From NCBI GenBank assembly GCA_961205875.1, contig OY540814.1, forward strand, positions 25,922,151 through 25,986,150: a stretch of DNA of 64,000 nucleotides, written 5' to 3'. The position numbers and the translations under genes were made by a program. This DNA is from Sialis fuliginosa. Lineage: Eukaryota; Arthropoda; Insecta; Megaloptera; Sialidae. The notes under the pieces were generated by a model that worked only from the letters and a program-made list of their open reading frames with translations, was not told the DNA's origin and ran no database searches. This document shows, piece after piece, positions 26,802-38,358 of this stretch (position 1 is its first letter; each line of letters starts with the position of its first letter).

Positions 26802-27496
26802 CAGGGCCGGCCGAACGGCCAGGCGACCCAGGCGACAGCCTGGGGCGCTAATTTCGTGGGGGCGCCAATTATTTTAAACTTTTTTTCTATGTTCTGTTCT
26901 AGGGCGCCAAATTTAAGCTATATATATTTTTTAAATAATAGTTTTGATTTTTTCTGCAAAATAATTCATTTTACTTAATAAAATGCTTAAAATCAAAAAT
27001 AAATTATTTATTAAACATTTTTTTACAAAACTTGAAAAGCACAGTGCCAAATCTGTGGGTGGCTTTGCTAATTCTTGTAACAATTCCGGTTAGTGTAGCT
27101 AGTGGTGAAAGAAGTTTTAGTAAATTAAAATAATTCATAAAAACTTATTTGCAATCGGCTATGATTGAAGATAGGTTGAATAATTTGGCTATTCTTTCAA
27201 TTGAAAATAAGGTTGTAGCAAACCTCAATTTTGAGACAGCAATCGATAATTTTGCAGATATGAAAGCCAGGAAGAAATCTTTTATATAATTTTAGTTATA
27301 TTATATATTATTTATCAATTATATGTTATATTATATTATTATATTACACTAATGAATTAATAACAAGATAATTTTCTCACGCTTTTTTTTTTGTGCGGAT
27401 AATTTTTAATGATCGTCACTGTGGCGGTGGAAAGGGGGGGGGGGGGCGTCAAAAAAAATCTCGCCTGGGGCGCCAGAATCGCAAAGCCCGGCTCTG
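26802..27496 (+). mobile_element. Non-autonomous hAT element, copy 1 of the composite
   Basis: A 695-bp element beginning CAGGGCCGGCC and ending GGCTCTG. Its subterminal regions are GC-rich (GGGGGCGCC) and its interior holds a decayed hAT transposase C terminus. It is about 98% identical by eye to the copy at 30586-31277. On its left is CGTGGAGG (26794-26801), which recurs to the right of the other copy. On its right is GTAAAAAA (27497-27504), which recurs to the left of the other copy. It has landed just inside another hAT-like terminus, CAGTGGCG at 26788. Confidence 0.9.
27044..27289 (+). pseudogene. hAT transposase C-terminal dimerisation domain relic
   Basis: Conceptual translation gives 81 residues with the hAT dimerisation signature ASGERSFSKLK, followed by YLQSAM, EDRLNNLAILSIE and a natural stop after KKSFI. 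A TAA interrupts the frame directly after the SKLK motif. No start codon or upstream transposase domain exists in this 695-bp element, so it cannot encode an active enzyme. Family assignment is from the GERSFSxLK and RLxxLAxLSIE motifs. Confidence 0.85.
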
Positions 27497-27562
27497 GTAA
27501 AAAATATTGTACATTTTTGCTAATAGATACCTCTGAAAACATTGTTCACGAATGTTAACAAG

Positions 27563-27579
27563 ATGCAATTAAGGGTTAA
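27563..27579 (+). repeat. Left 17-bp inverted boundary of the satellite array
   Basis: ATGCAATTAAGGGTTAA at the left edge of the array is the exact reverse complement of the right edge at 29602-29618, and it overlaps the first bases of monomer 1. A perfect 17-bp match placed exactly at both edges suggests termini of a mobile cassette. No matching direct repeat was found outside. Confidence 0.8.
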
Positions 27580-29602
27580 GAGCATCACGCACTTAAAGAC
27601 CTTCGCGTGCTACTTCCCTTTTTAAAAACAAGTTAAAACTAAAAAAACAAATAAAAACTCATACGCTAACAAAGAAGTAAATTGAATAGTTAATATCTCA
27701 GCTTGGTGCGATCGAGGAGACTCCAGTTTTTTTTTAAAATGTAGCTTACACTATTATCTTTAAGAGCATCACGCACTTAAAGACCTTCGCGTGCTCCTTC
27801 CCTTTTTAAAAACAAGTTAAAACTAAAAAAAAACAAATTAAAACTCATACGCTAACAAAGAAGTAAATTGAATAGTTAATATCTCAGCTTGGCGCGATCG
27901 AAGAGACTCCAGTTTTTTTTTAAAATGTAGCTTACACTATTATCTTTAAGAGCATCACGCACTTAAAGACCTTCGCGTGCTCCTTCCCTTTTTAAAAACA
28001 AGTTAAAACTAAAAAAACAAATTAAAACTCATACGCTAACAAAGAAGTAAATTGAATAGTTAATATCTCAGCTTGGCGCGATCGAAGAGACTCCAGTTTT
28101 TTTTTTAAATGTAGCTTACACTATTATCTTTAAGAGCATCACGCACTTATAGACCTTCGCGTGCTCCTTCCCTTTTTAAAAACAAGTTAAAACTAAAAAA
28201 ACAAATTAAAACTCATACGCTAACAAAGAAGTAAATTGAATAGTTAATATCTCAGCTTGGCGCGATCGAAGAGACTCCAGTTTTTTTTTTAAATGTAGCT
28301 TACACTATTATCTTTAAGAGCATCACGCACTTAAAGACCTTCGCGTGCTCCTTCCCTTTTTAAAAACAAGTTAAAACTAAAAAAACAAATTAAAACTCAT
28401 ACGCTAACAAAGAAGTAAATTGAATAGTTAATATCTCAGCTTGGCGCGATCGAAGAGACTCCAGTTTTTTTTTTAAATGTAGCTTACACTATTATCTTTA
28501 AGAGCATCACGCACTTAAAGACCTTTGCGTGCTCCTTCCCTTTTTAAAAACAAGTTAAAACTAAAAAAACAAATTAAAACTCATACGCTAACAAAGAAGT
28601 AAATTGAATAGTTAATATCTCAGCTTGGCGCGATCGAAGAGACTCCAGTTTTTTTTTAAAATGTAGCTTACACTATTATCTTTAAGAGCATCACGCACTT
28701 AAAGACCTTCGCGTGCTCCTTCCCTTTTTAAAAACAAGTTAAAATTAAAAAAACAAATTAAAACTCATACGCTAACAAAGAAGTAAATTGAATAGTTAAT
28801 ATCTCAGCTTGGCGCGATCGAAGAGACTCCAGTTTTTTTTTTAAATGTAGCTTACACTATTATCTTTAAGAGCATCACGCTCTTAAAGACCTTCGCGTGC
28901 TCCTTCCCTTTTTAAAAACAAGTTAAAACTAAAAAAACAAATTAAAACTCATACGCTAACAAAGAAGTAAATTGAATAGTTAATATCTCAGCTTGGCGCG
29001 ATCGAAGAGACTCCAGTTTTTTTTTAAAATGTAGCTTACACTATTATCTTTAAGAGCATCACGCACTTAAAGACCTTCGCGTGCTCCTTCCCTTTTTAAA
29101 AACAAGTTAAAACTAAAAAAACAAATTAAAACTCATACGCTAACAAAGAAGTAAATTGAATAGTTAATATCTCAGCTTGGCGCGATCGAAGAGACTCCAG
29201 TTTTTTTTTAAATGTAGCTTACACTATTATCTTTAAGAGCATCACGCACTTAAAGACCTTCGCGTGCTCCTTCCCTTTTTAAAAACAAGTTAAAACTAAA
29301 AAAACAAATTAAAACTCATACGCTAACAAAGAAGTAAATTGAATAGTTTATATCTCAGCTTGGTGCGATCGAAGAGACTCCAGTTTTTTTTTTAAATGTA
29401 GCTTACACTATTATCTTTAAGAGCATCACGCACTTAAAGACCTTCGCGTGCTCCTTCCCTTTTTAAAAACAAGTTAAAACTAAAAAAACAAATTAAAACT
29501 CATACGCTAACAAAGAAGTAAATTGAATAGTTAATATCTCAACTTGGCGCGATCGAGGAGACTCCAGTTTTTTTTTTAAAATGTAGCTTACACTATTATC
29601 TT
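27577..29602 (+). repeat. Satellite array, 11 tandem monomers of about 184 bp
   Basis: Monomers begin TAAGAGCATCACGCAC at 27577, 27761, 27947, 28131, 28315, 28499, 28683, 28867, 29051, 29234 and 29418; period is 183-186 bp and differences are mostly T-run lengths or single substitutions. Each monomer carries a dyad in which GAGCA and CGC pair with GCG and TGCTC across about 10-15 bases, a CGCGATCG-like box, and an A/T-rich second half. The first and last monomers share GATCGAGGAG where the inner ones read GATCGAAGAG. No coding potential was seen. Confidence 0.97.
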
Positions 29603-29618
29603 TAACCCTTAATTGCAT
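29602..29618 (-). repeat. Right 17-bp inverted boundary of the satellite array
   Basis: TTAACCCTTAATTGCAT closes the last monomer and mirrors the left boundary at 27563-27579 without mismatch. The following bases (GATTTTTT) do not extend the symmetry. Confidence 0.8.
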
Positions 29619-29805
29619 GATTTTTTTTATTTTAACGAAATATTAATTTTTTGAAGCAGAAGTAGGCTAGATTTAAGGGAAAAATAGTAAAAAAAATCTT
29701 TTTTTGAAAATAAAAGTTTATTTCATTTTTTTGACTTTGTAAACAAATGTTAACGTCATGTAATTTTATTATAATTCAAATGGTTCATAACAGAGGAGAA
29801 ATATC

Positions 29806-29925
29806 TGCCATGAGTGTCATGGGACTTTCTTATACGTAGTACAGAGATTAAACAGTGTGTGTATTTGCCGTAGGTACCATGGGACTTTCTTATACGTAAT
29901 ACTGATAGTGAACAGTGTAGGTGAA
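29806..29925 (+). repeat. Two-copy 60-bp tandem duplication
   Basis: Two imperfect 60-bp units share the core CATGGGACTTTCTTATACGT followed by AACAGTGT. They lie in the non-satellite part of the composite, between the array and the second hAT copy. The rest of 29619-30577 is AT-rich with no recognisable gene. Confidence 0.75.
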
Positions 29926-30585
29926 TCTAAATAATTACATAAAAAATTTCTTTCTGGCTAAATTATAAATGTTGGAAAAAAATGTATAGGGAATAAATTA
30001 TAGATAATAACATACTCGACATTTTTTATCTAAAACATTTTTTCTTATTTCAAAAATAATTCGAAAATTCAAAAATTTACAAGAGTAAACATCTGATTTC
30101 AGTTATTACGTTAAAAAAAATCACTTGTTATATAATGGAGAGAATAATATTACCTTTTTTTATTATTAAAATTATATTTTTATAAATTATATAATTATTA
30201 TTAACTATAAACAATGAGGATATGTACATTCGTTAACAAAACTTAGTTTTATTGCTCTTTCGAAAAGTGCATGATGTAAACATACGTTAACAAATAAAAA
30301 CCATTACATAAATATCAGAACCGAAACAAAAAAATCAAATAAATAATATGAATCACAATGTACATACCTGGTAAACACTATACAAAAAGTTAATTAGCAA
30401 AATCACGCGTATTATAAAAATTAGACGATACTTCTTCAGCGACAATTCGCTCTAATTTAAAAAAACGGTTACTCTGATGAATGTAACAATATATTTTTTT
30501 TAATATGCCATCCGTTCATCATTATTGATAAATTTTCAATTTATTAGAATCTATAGATTGGTTTAATACTTGGATAAGTAAAAAA

Positions 30586-31277
30586 CAGGGCCGGCCGAAC
30601 GGCCAGGCGACCCAGGCGACAGCCTGAAGCGCTAATTTCGTGGGGGCGCCAATTATTTTAAACTTTTTTTCTATGTTCTGTTCTAGGGCGCCAAATTTAA
30701 GCTATATATATTTTTTGAATAATAGTTTTGATTTTTTCTGCAAAATAATTCATTTTACTTAATAAAATGCTTAATATCAAAAATAAATTATTTATTAAAC
30801 ATTTTTTTACAAAACTTGAAAAGCACTGTGCCAAATCTGTGGGTGGCTTTGCTAATTCTTGTAATAATTCCGGTTAGTGTAGCTAGTGGTGAAAGAAGTT
30901 TTAGTAAATTAAAATAATTCATAAAAACTTATTTGCAATCGGTTATGATAGAAGATAGGTTGAATAATTTGGCTATTCTTTCAATTGAAAATAAGGTTGT
31001 AGCAAACCTCAATTTTGAGACAGCAATCGATAATTTTGCAGATATGAAAGCCAGGAAGAAATCTTTTATATAATTTTAGTTATATTATATATTATTTATC
31101 AATTATATGTTATATTATATTATTATATTACACTAATGAATTAATAACAAGATAATTTTCTCACGCTTTTTTTTTTTGTGCGGATAATTTTTAATGATCG
31201 TCACTGTTGCGGTGGAAGGGGGGGGGGCGTCAAAAAAAATCTCGCCTGGGGCGCCAGAATCGCAAAGGCCGGCTCTG
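30586..31277 (+). mobile_element. Non-autonomous hAT element, copy 2 of the composite
   Basis: A 692-bp near-twin, in the same orientation, of the element at 26802-27496. Differences are a handful of substitutions and homopolymer-length changes. It is preceded by GTAAAAAA (30578-30585) and followed by CGTGGAGG (31278-31285). Thus each 8-bp repeat pairs across the two copies instead of flanking one copy. Confidence 0.9.
30828..31073 (+). pseudogene. hAT transposase C-terminal relic, second copy
   Basis: Same 82-codon relic as at 27044-27289, with the same in-frame TAA after SKLK. The shared stop shows that the transposase was already dead in the common ancestor of the two copies, so both were moved in trans or duplicated together. 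Confidence 0.85.
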
Positions 31278-31310
31278 CGTGGAGGTGACTCCCAAGTATC
31301 AATATATTAC

Positions 31311-31457
31311 ACTAATAATAAAGTCCACCATTTTGACACTCATTGGCCAACTGCTGTTTTACAGTTAAGTTTCTATAAATAATTTAGTACATTTAATTAA
31401 ACAAGTGTCCAACATTGAGGTATTGTTCAAGACTGGTGCCACTACCTTATACGCTTA
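31311..31457 (+). repeat. Dispersed repeat also present inverted at 47225-47420
   Basis: ATTACACTAATAAT, TCCACCATTTTGACAC, CATTGGCC, TTTTACAGTTAAGT and TTCAAGACTGGTGCCACTAC occur in the same order on the minus strand of 47225-47420. Type unknown; no inverted ends seen. Confidence 0.65.
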
Positions 31458-34400
31458 AGTCATATTTAAAAAAAACTCATTACAGTAGAAAATATATTTT
31501 ATATTTTGTGTAAAAAATATTTATGTGATCATATTTATATAAATATATAACAAAGTAGATATTATCAAATATTGTTTTGATGTTGTACATATTGACAAAT
31601 GATTTTACAATAAAATCTGTGTTGATTAACAAAAGTATAACCGCATAGAAACAGAACAATATTATTTTAGTAAAAACAAATACCCATTGTGAAATTTACA
31701 TTTCAATATAGTTTGTTTATTAATAGAATGAATCTGTAATATTACAACAATGGTTTTCAATGTTGAAGTTTGCAATATTTAATATGTATATTCTATACCA
31801 AATAATTTATTTTACATATTATATATTATAACCATCAATATAACTATAAACAATAGGTAAATATTTATATCGGCTTAATAAATGTAGACAAACAAATTAT
31901 TAATCTGCCCATGCAGTTAGTTTATTTTTATATCTGAGATAATGAAAGTTATTTTTTATATTTAATAGGTCTAGAGCAGAGGTTGCTAAGATTGTGTAAT
32001 AAAAGAGCTAAATGTGTCTCTCACAACGATTTAAAAAATAAAAATTTCAAATAAGGTTTTAAAATTTATAAAGAAATATAATTTATTTAAAAAATTCAAA
32101 ACTATATTTATTTTTTTATTTTCACTTTCAGTATAAGTTATTCAGAGCCATATGAATACGATCCCAAAGAGCCTTAGTTTTCCTACCTCTGGTCTGGATC
32201 TATACCCGTGACGAGACTAGATTTAGATAATTTATAATTGACAGTTTCGTTTCACATTTGTCAATAAATGAAGACTGTTACCAAACTAATGAAAAATCAC
32301 GTACCTGTATTTTTGCAAACTTTGAAAGAATACATGAGGTTAAAAAATGTTCTAGGAAAAATTTGTTTGTTATTCGAAATCGTAGATTTTTAGCTTCAAA
32401 TAAAATTACAAAGTTATTTAACATTTAAGCAAAATTGAATCAATTCAAGCTACTATATTTTTACAGTTTGGCATCTTTTTTATATTTATGTTTAAAAAAA
32501 GTTATATATATTTTGTAAATTCTATTTAATATTTTAATAAAATCAACTACAAGCTTCGGGCCACGGGCCGCTTTCTAGGGTATCATGGGCCGTATGTCAT
32601 TTGGCACCACCGTAGTAGATAAATCTTAAACCACACGACTCAAGAACCTCAATCCCAAATAAAGACAATCTTGAGATGAAATCTGACAAACACTAGTTTT
32701 TAAACAAATTTCACTTAAAACAATAAATTCCAGTGAATGAATCTCGATGACGGCTGCACGCCACAACCGTGGCCGCGCGTAAAATCTGTTTTCACGAGCT
32801 TTTTCAATTCCTAATGTTTACAACAAGATTTCTGTGTGGAATGGCCACCTGTTACACACCGGAAACGAAAGGTCACAGGTCAGATACTCCGGGTCTGCGC
32901 AGTTCCTGCACAATCGTGCAACACTGGATTCACACCCACACAGACACAGTGTAAACATGCATGTACATGTGTTGTTTTTGTTGTTGTTTATATTTGTTTG
33001 GGAAGAAGTTTGAACGAGGGTTCGTCTTGTTGATAAGAAGCCAAAGTGATTGACTTTACAAAACAAATGTTGATTTATTTTCTTTTTGTCGTACGGATTT
33101 TACAATCAAATATTGTTGTATACATATTTATGATTAAAATGCAAAATTAATTTTTTGAGAAAAATGATTTAAAAAATATTAAATGTATAAAAATTTTACA
33201 AACCAAACAGATCTGTGCGAAAATTAAATCTTTATTGAGATATTTCATATCTTTTTAAGCTGGAGGAAATGACTAACTGAACTGGCTTTCCAATTTGAAT
33301 TTTGATAAAAAATTTGGAATCAGCGTCTTAAAATACGATACAAAAAAACATTTTTTGTAGGTATACTCCTTGGATTTTTTAATGTTATAATGTTTCTATA
33401 TAAATTTTGACATGCTGATTCCAAAAATCTCGACAAAAGTATGATTAGACAACTAGTTTAAAAGTTACCGCCTTTTCTTCAAAATTTGGGAGGTCATATC
33501 TCAAGAATGAGTTGAGATACAAACCTACAGTTTATAAAAATAAATAAAATAATTTGAAAAATTCCAAAATTTGTTGTAAGATTGTTTTCAAAATAGGGGG
33601 TTTTTCTTCCAAACAAAAATCAATCCTAAATATAAAGTAACAGCATCGTCAGACAGACGCATCCAGACATCTTGGCAAAAATAGTTCGAATGGATTCAGG
33701 GAAAGTCAAAATAAATGTTTCCATCAAATTCTCGAATTCGAAAAAAATCTATACTTACTTAAGTATAGCTAAAATATTTTCCATTACCTGTTTCACTTTT
33801 TCTCAAATTAGAGATTAAAAATGAAACACACTTTTTTCATTTTTAAAGTCCGTGTTGTATCGTACAGTTCAAATGACATAAGTATTTAAAATGGTTATTC
33901 ATAAGCACATCTAGTAGAAAAAATTAAAGTATGCATTTTTATCGTTACATAAAAAATTTGTATTTTTTTTTCACAAGACAGAAAAAAATGTCTACCTTCG
34001 ATGCGTAAAAGAAATCGTTTTAAGTTTTAACGAAAATCATAAGTACAGTAATTCCTTTACGTTTGTAATAGTTGTCGACAACAGGCCGTAATGAATTTGA
34101 GTTCTGTTTCCAGGAAGAATTATATCGATCAAGTAAAGCATAAAGTTTTTTTCGCAAGAGACCGGCGGTATTTCCTGTACTATAATTTATTCACGTTCTG
34201 GTGTTTTAATAGACCCGGAGCGTGTATATTATTAAAGGAAGTGTTTAAATATACTCAACAACAACTTGCCAGATATCATTTATGTTATATTATGGCCTTT
34301 TTGACAAGCGTTTTTAATTTATTAAATGTTTCAATTAAATGTAAGAATTCGACATAGTATCACTAGTGAGAGAGACGAAACAAGAAAAAAAACAAGTCTC

Positions 34401-35832
34401 GTTTTATCTTGTCTCGTAAAAAAAATAAGCCTGACTCGTCTCGATCTCGTCTCGTGCACGTACCGAAATCAATACAAGAAAAATATCGGTTTCATGTGGT
34501 TTTTTTACCACTAATTTTTATGTAATGAACAAAATATAATGAGTGTTGTATATTTTACTTTAATTATTTTTTTAACGACAAGAATTAGATAAATATACGT
34601 ATAAACGTGTATTTTATACCTTCCCTATTATATTAAAAAAATTTTAATTAATATTTTTCGAAATATGATAATGTGACGAAGAAAGGGTTAAAAATTTTTT
34701 TGTGAAATATGTCTTATAATAATGTCTTAAAATAAATAATGGGTTCGGTGGGAGTTGGGGGTTAACGGTTTCATTTTTTCGAACTTCTACTGTTGTAATT
34801 TGAAAGAGCACAAAAAATCATAAAAATTTCGTATTATAGATTTTTTTAAATCTTCATTAGTTTCAGAGTTATTTGAAATATATGATTATTTTGCACATTT
34901 TCATAGGGGTATTTCACCCTTTTAAACCATTTTACCGCAGCTAAGATAATTTTTTTCTTACTTACCCTGACCCTCTTTAACTATATACAAAATTTTAACT
35001 CGATCTGAATATGCCACTTGAAAAGGTTCCCTTGTCAGAGGGGTAAGCTAATACGCTGACTAAAGTACCAAAATTACGTCAAAATATGTAAACCGATTTG
35101 GCGACAATCCGACATCCACTCAAATAACAAATAAATAGAAAATTAATGATCTTTTAAAAATAATTATACATTTTATTTTTTTATTACATAATTAACATTA
35201 AAAACTCATCTATTTTGATAAGCTATTTAGATCTAACATTGATTAAAATTAATTAACTTATGTTTTCTTATTTTCAAATTAATATTTATATGCATGTGTT
35301 TTAAATATTAATAAACACTTTAAAAGGTTTCAAGTAGGTTATCGCTAAACAAACCGTTTGATTAAACTGTTTTAAATTAATGGTTTTTATATTTTATCAC
35401 AATCTATCGTGTATTAAGAAATTACCATAAATTCGCAGTAAGTCTTGCACTGTTTTAACACAAACATTATTATTTTTTTATTTGACATACATCGTAGGAT
35501 TAAAATTTAATTAATCTAGCCTTGGTTCATTAATGAATATGGATATTTTTTTCAAAATAGATTTAAGAAAGTAAAACATGGAATCAACACTGTCTGTCAC
35601 AGATATCTGTAACATTTGATCTAGAAAGCTGAGATTCGGCATAATATTATAGATATTACCCGCGACTTTGTTCGCGTAGAATTTAGGTTAGTGAAAACCA
35701 AGGTATATAAAGACAAGGTAGTCTCAAGAATTCCTTAACCAATCAGCGTTGGCGCGGGAATTGACGTCATCTGAGGGATGTATTCAAATGCTATAAATGT
35801 ATAATAGAATATCAATTACAAAAAAATCCTTT
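31458..35832. other. No gene; includes a GC-richer patch at 32740-32960
   Basis: AT-rich overall. GGCCACGGGCCGC...GGGCCGTATG at 32560-32600 resembles a hAT subterminal region. The patch at 32740-32960 has normal base composition and two short overlapping frames of about 60-80 codons without recognised motifs. A GAGACGA/GTCTCG repeat fragment is at 34370-34460. Confidence 0.5.
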
Positions 35833-36043
35833 ATTTATTCTTGTTTTCGTATTTTTTGATTGAACACATACAATCAAATAATCATAAAAAAGCTGTTCGT
35901 TAAGCATCATTTTTACTATTCTTAAGTTGGCAATACGTTATGTGATTCTGACAGCTTTTTATGATTTTGCAATGTCGAATTTGTACTTATTTGATTGTAT
36001 GTGTTGTTAAAATATCAAAAAATACGAAAACAAGAATAAATAT
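35833..36043. mobile_element. Inverted-repeat MITE (about 211 bp)
   Basis: TATTCTTGTTTTCGTATTTT at the left is mirrored by the right end (AAAATACGAAAACAAGAATA). The arms continue through ACACATACAATCAAATA. No coding potential or clear TSD was seen. Confidence 0.7.
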
Positions 36044-36194
36044 TTATTTATATATTTATATTTATTAATTATTTAATCCTGGTGAGTGCGGGGAATCAAA
36101 TTATTTAAATGACCTAACTTATTTTTCCCAAAATGTTATACTTGTACCCCACTTTAGGAAGCACTGTTGAACTAAACAGTTAAATTAACTACAG

Positions 36195-36593
36195 CAGTGT
36201 TTCTCAACTTTTTAGTATTTGCAACCCAATTTTCAATCACAATTCTCATCGCCCCCCCCCCCCTCCTCTTCATACAATAATTTTCACTGAAATGAATATC
36301 TAATATTAAACCTTCTTTCGAAAAACTTTGCTCTGCAAAACAAGCCCAAGGGAGTCACTAATAATTATTAACATTGTTTTTAATTTAATATTGATAAGTT
36401 AATTATTAAATACATTGTGCAGTACCTACTGATACAATCCTATTTATGAGTGTATTGTATCGGTGTAAATGTAAACGTGTATTTTATTTTTTATTAGATC
36501 AGAATGTATTTTATTGCTTTTCTAATATTTTTTTCATTTTCTCTCGATATTCTCGCGCCCCTCATTTAGCGTCCCACAGGTTGAGAATCACTG
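36195..36593. mobile_element. Non-autonomous hAT-like element (399 bp)
   Basis: Ends CAGTGTTTCTCAACTT and AGGTTGAGAATCACTG form an imperfect inverted repeat of a type common in hAT MITEs. A run of C lies just inside the left end near 36250. Flanking 8-mers do not match, so the TSD has decayed or one border is inexact. Confidence 0.7.
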
Positions 36594-37259
36594 ATACCTT
36601 ATTAACAATTAATTAATGTGTTATAATAATTATTAGTAAATATGTTATTAAAATGAATAATTCAAATATATGAAGATTTTAATGAAACATTCCTATAGAT
36701 CAACATGCAACATGTAAACTCAGTGATGGTAACTACTGGATTTATAAATAAATATGCATGACCTAGAAATTTGTCAATAACAGCTGCTTCCATTATTTAA
36801 AACTTCCTGTAACTTCAAAGGATCTCAAGCAAAGAGCAAATTATTTGTTGGTTTTGCAATTATGCACGATTCTATCGGCGGTGGAACATTTGCATTATGG
36901 TGAAAAATTCCTTATAAACATGTTTCCTATTCTTATGAATAAATTTGCATGTGAATCACTAAAGGAACAATATAAAATATAAACAATAAATTTCAAAAGA
37001 AATAGTTCATGAATTTGTTATACATATTTACAATATGCCGATTCAAATAAACTTGGTAAAGAAATGACCTTCGAAATATATTTTTATAATCGTACTTGTA
37101 GTGAAGTATCGGGTAATAAAAGTATATTTATACACATGAGTGGTTCAGATGCTAAATAAACTAACTTAACAAAATAAGAAAATCAATATTCTACTTAATG
37201 CTTTCAAATTATTCAACTCAATATGCAGGAAAATCCAGAAAGTCAATATTTCTGGTAGA

Positions 37260-38358
37260 TAGTGGCGAAGCGTCCATGGAAGCAGTGCTTCCCTTACTTT
37301 ATTGGTAAATTATTACAAATCTGTATTTTCAGTATTAATAAATATTTTAAATATATTATTAACATATTCATCTTTATGCGCAACTCAAATATTTTAATCA
37401 AAAATCAAAAAATAGCATTTAATATTAATTTACACGCTCAATTATAACACTATAATACCTCTACGTCTTATTTTCTTGTATTTTAGTCGATATTTGTATG
37501 ATGAGTTGAAGTTCACTGCAAGAAATTTCACTAAAAAATTTCGAATTTTTGATTTCGTAAAAAGTATGTTTATTGTATAGAAAATGACGTGAAAAGTTGT
37601 TTGTTTCAAACCGCAGGTCTGTATCTCAAACCGTTCTCGAGATATAGCCTCTCGAAGTTTTAGTTTTTTCAAATTTTTGGAGAAAAAAGGCTATAACTTT
37701 TGAACGTGTAGTCGGAATTGATTTTAGTTGATGGATTTGGAATCAGCGTGTCAAAATCTATATAATGACATGTATAATACCTTAGAACTCGAAGAAAAAA
37801 ATTTCGCGAAAAATCGAAAAAATTCAAAGGGGTATACCTTAAAAAAATGTCGATTTTTGGCCAAAATTTTTTTGTCGGATTTTAAAGTATTATACATGTC
37901 ATTATATAGATTTTGACACGCTGATTTCAAATCCGTCAACTAAAATTAATTCCGACCACGCGTTCAAAAGTTATGGCCTTTTTTCTCCAAAAATTTGAAA
38001 AAACTAAAACTTTGAGAGGCTATATCTCGAGAACGGTTTGAGATACAGACCTGCGGTTTAAAACAAACAACTTTTCACGTAATTTTCTATACAATAAACA
38101 TACTTTTAACGAAATCAAAAATTTGAAATTTTTTAGTGAAATTTCCTGCAGTGAACTTCAACTCGTCTTCAAATGTCGACTAAAATACAAGAAAATAAGA
38201 CGTAGAATCCTTTAGTTACTATATAAATACCATAAGGATTTTTTTTTACGTAAAAGCTTGAACTTAAGGTGTTGTTTCATAACTAGTTTTTTGTTAATAG
38301 GAGGGATAGGATTGACAAAATATGTTTCCCTTATTAAAAATTTCACGCCTCGCCACTG
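37260..38358. mobile_element. hAT-like foldback element, copy C, intact with 8-bp TSD
   Basis: A 1099-bp element starting TAGTGGCGAAGCG (first base T instead of C) and ending CGCCTCGCCACTG. It is flanked by the exact 8-bp direct repeat CTGGTAGA at 37252-37259 and 38359-38366, which supports hAT-type insertion. The internal palindrome spans 37460-38206. It is the best preserved of the three copies and defines the family ends. Confidence 0.88.

Noticed and set aside
27577-29602. Satellite array considered as a CRISPR-like array
   Set aside because: Whole 184-bp units repeat without unique spacers and the setting is an animal genome; it is a satellite.
34091-34357. 88-residue plus-strand frame
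   Set aside because: AT-rich composition, no motif, no recognised exon boundary, followed by repeat sequence.
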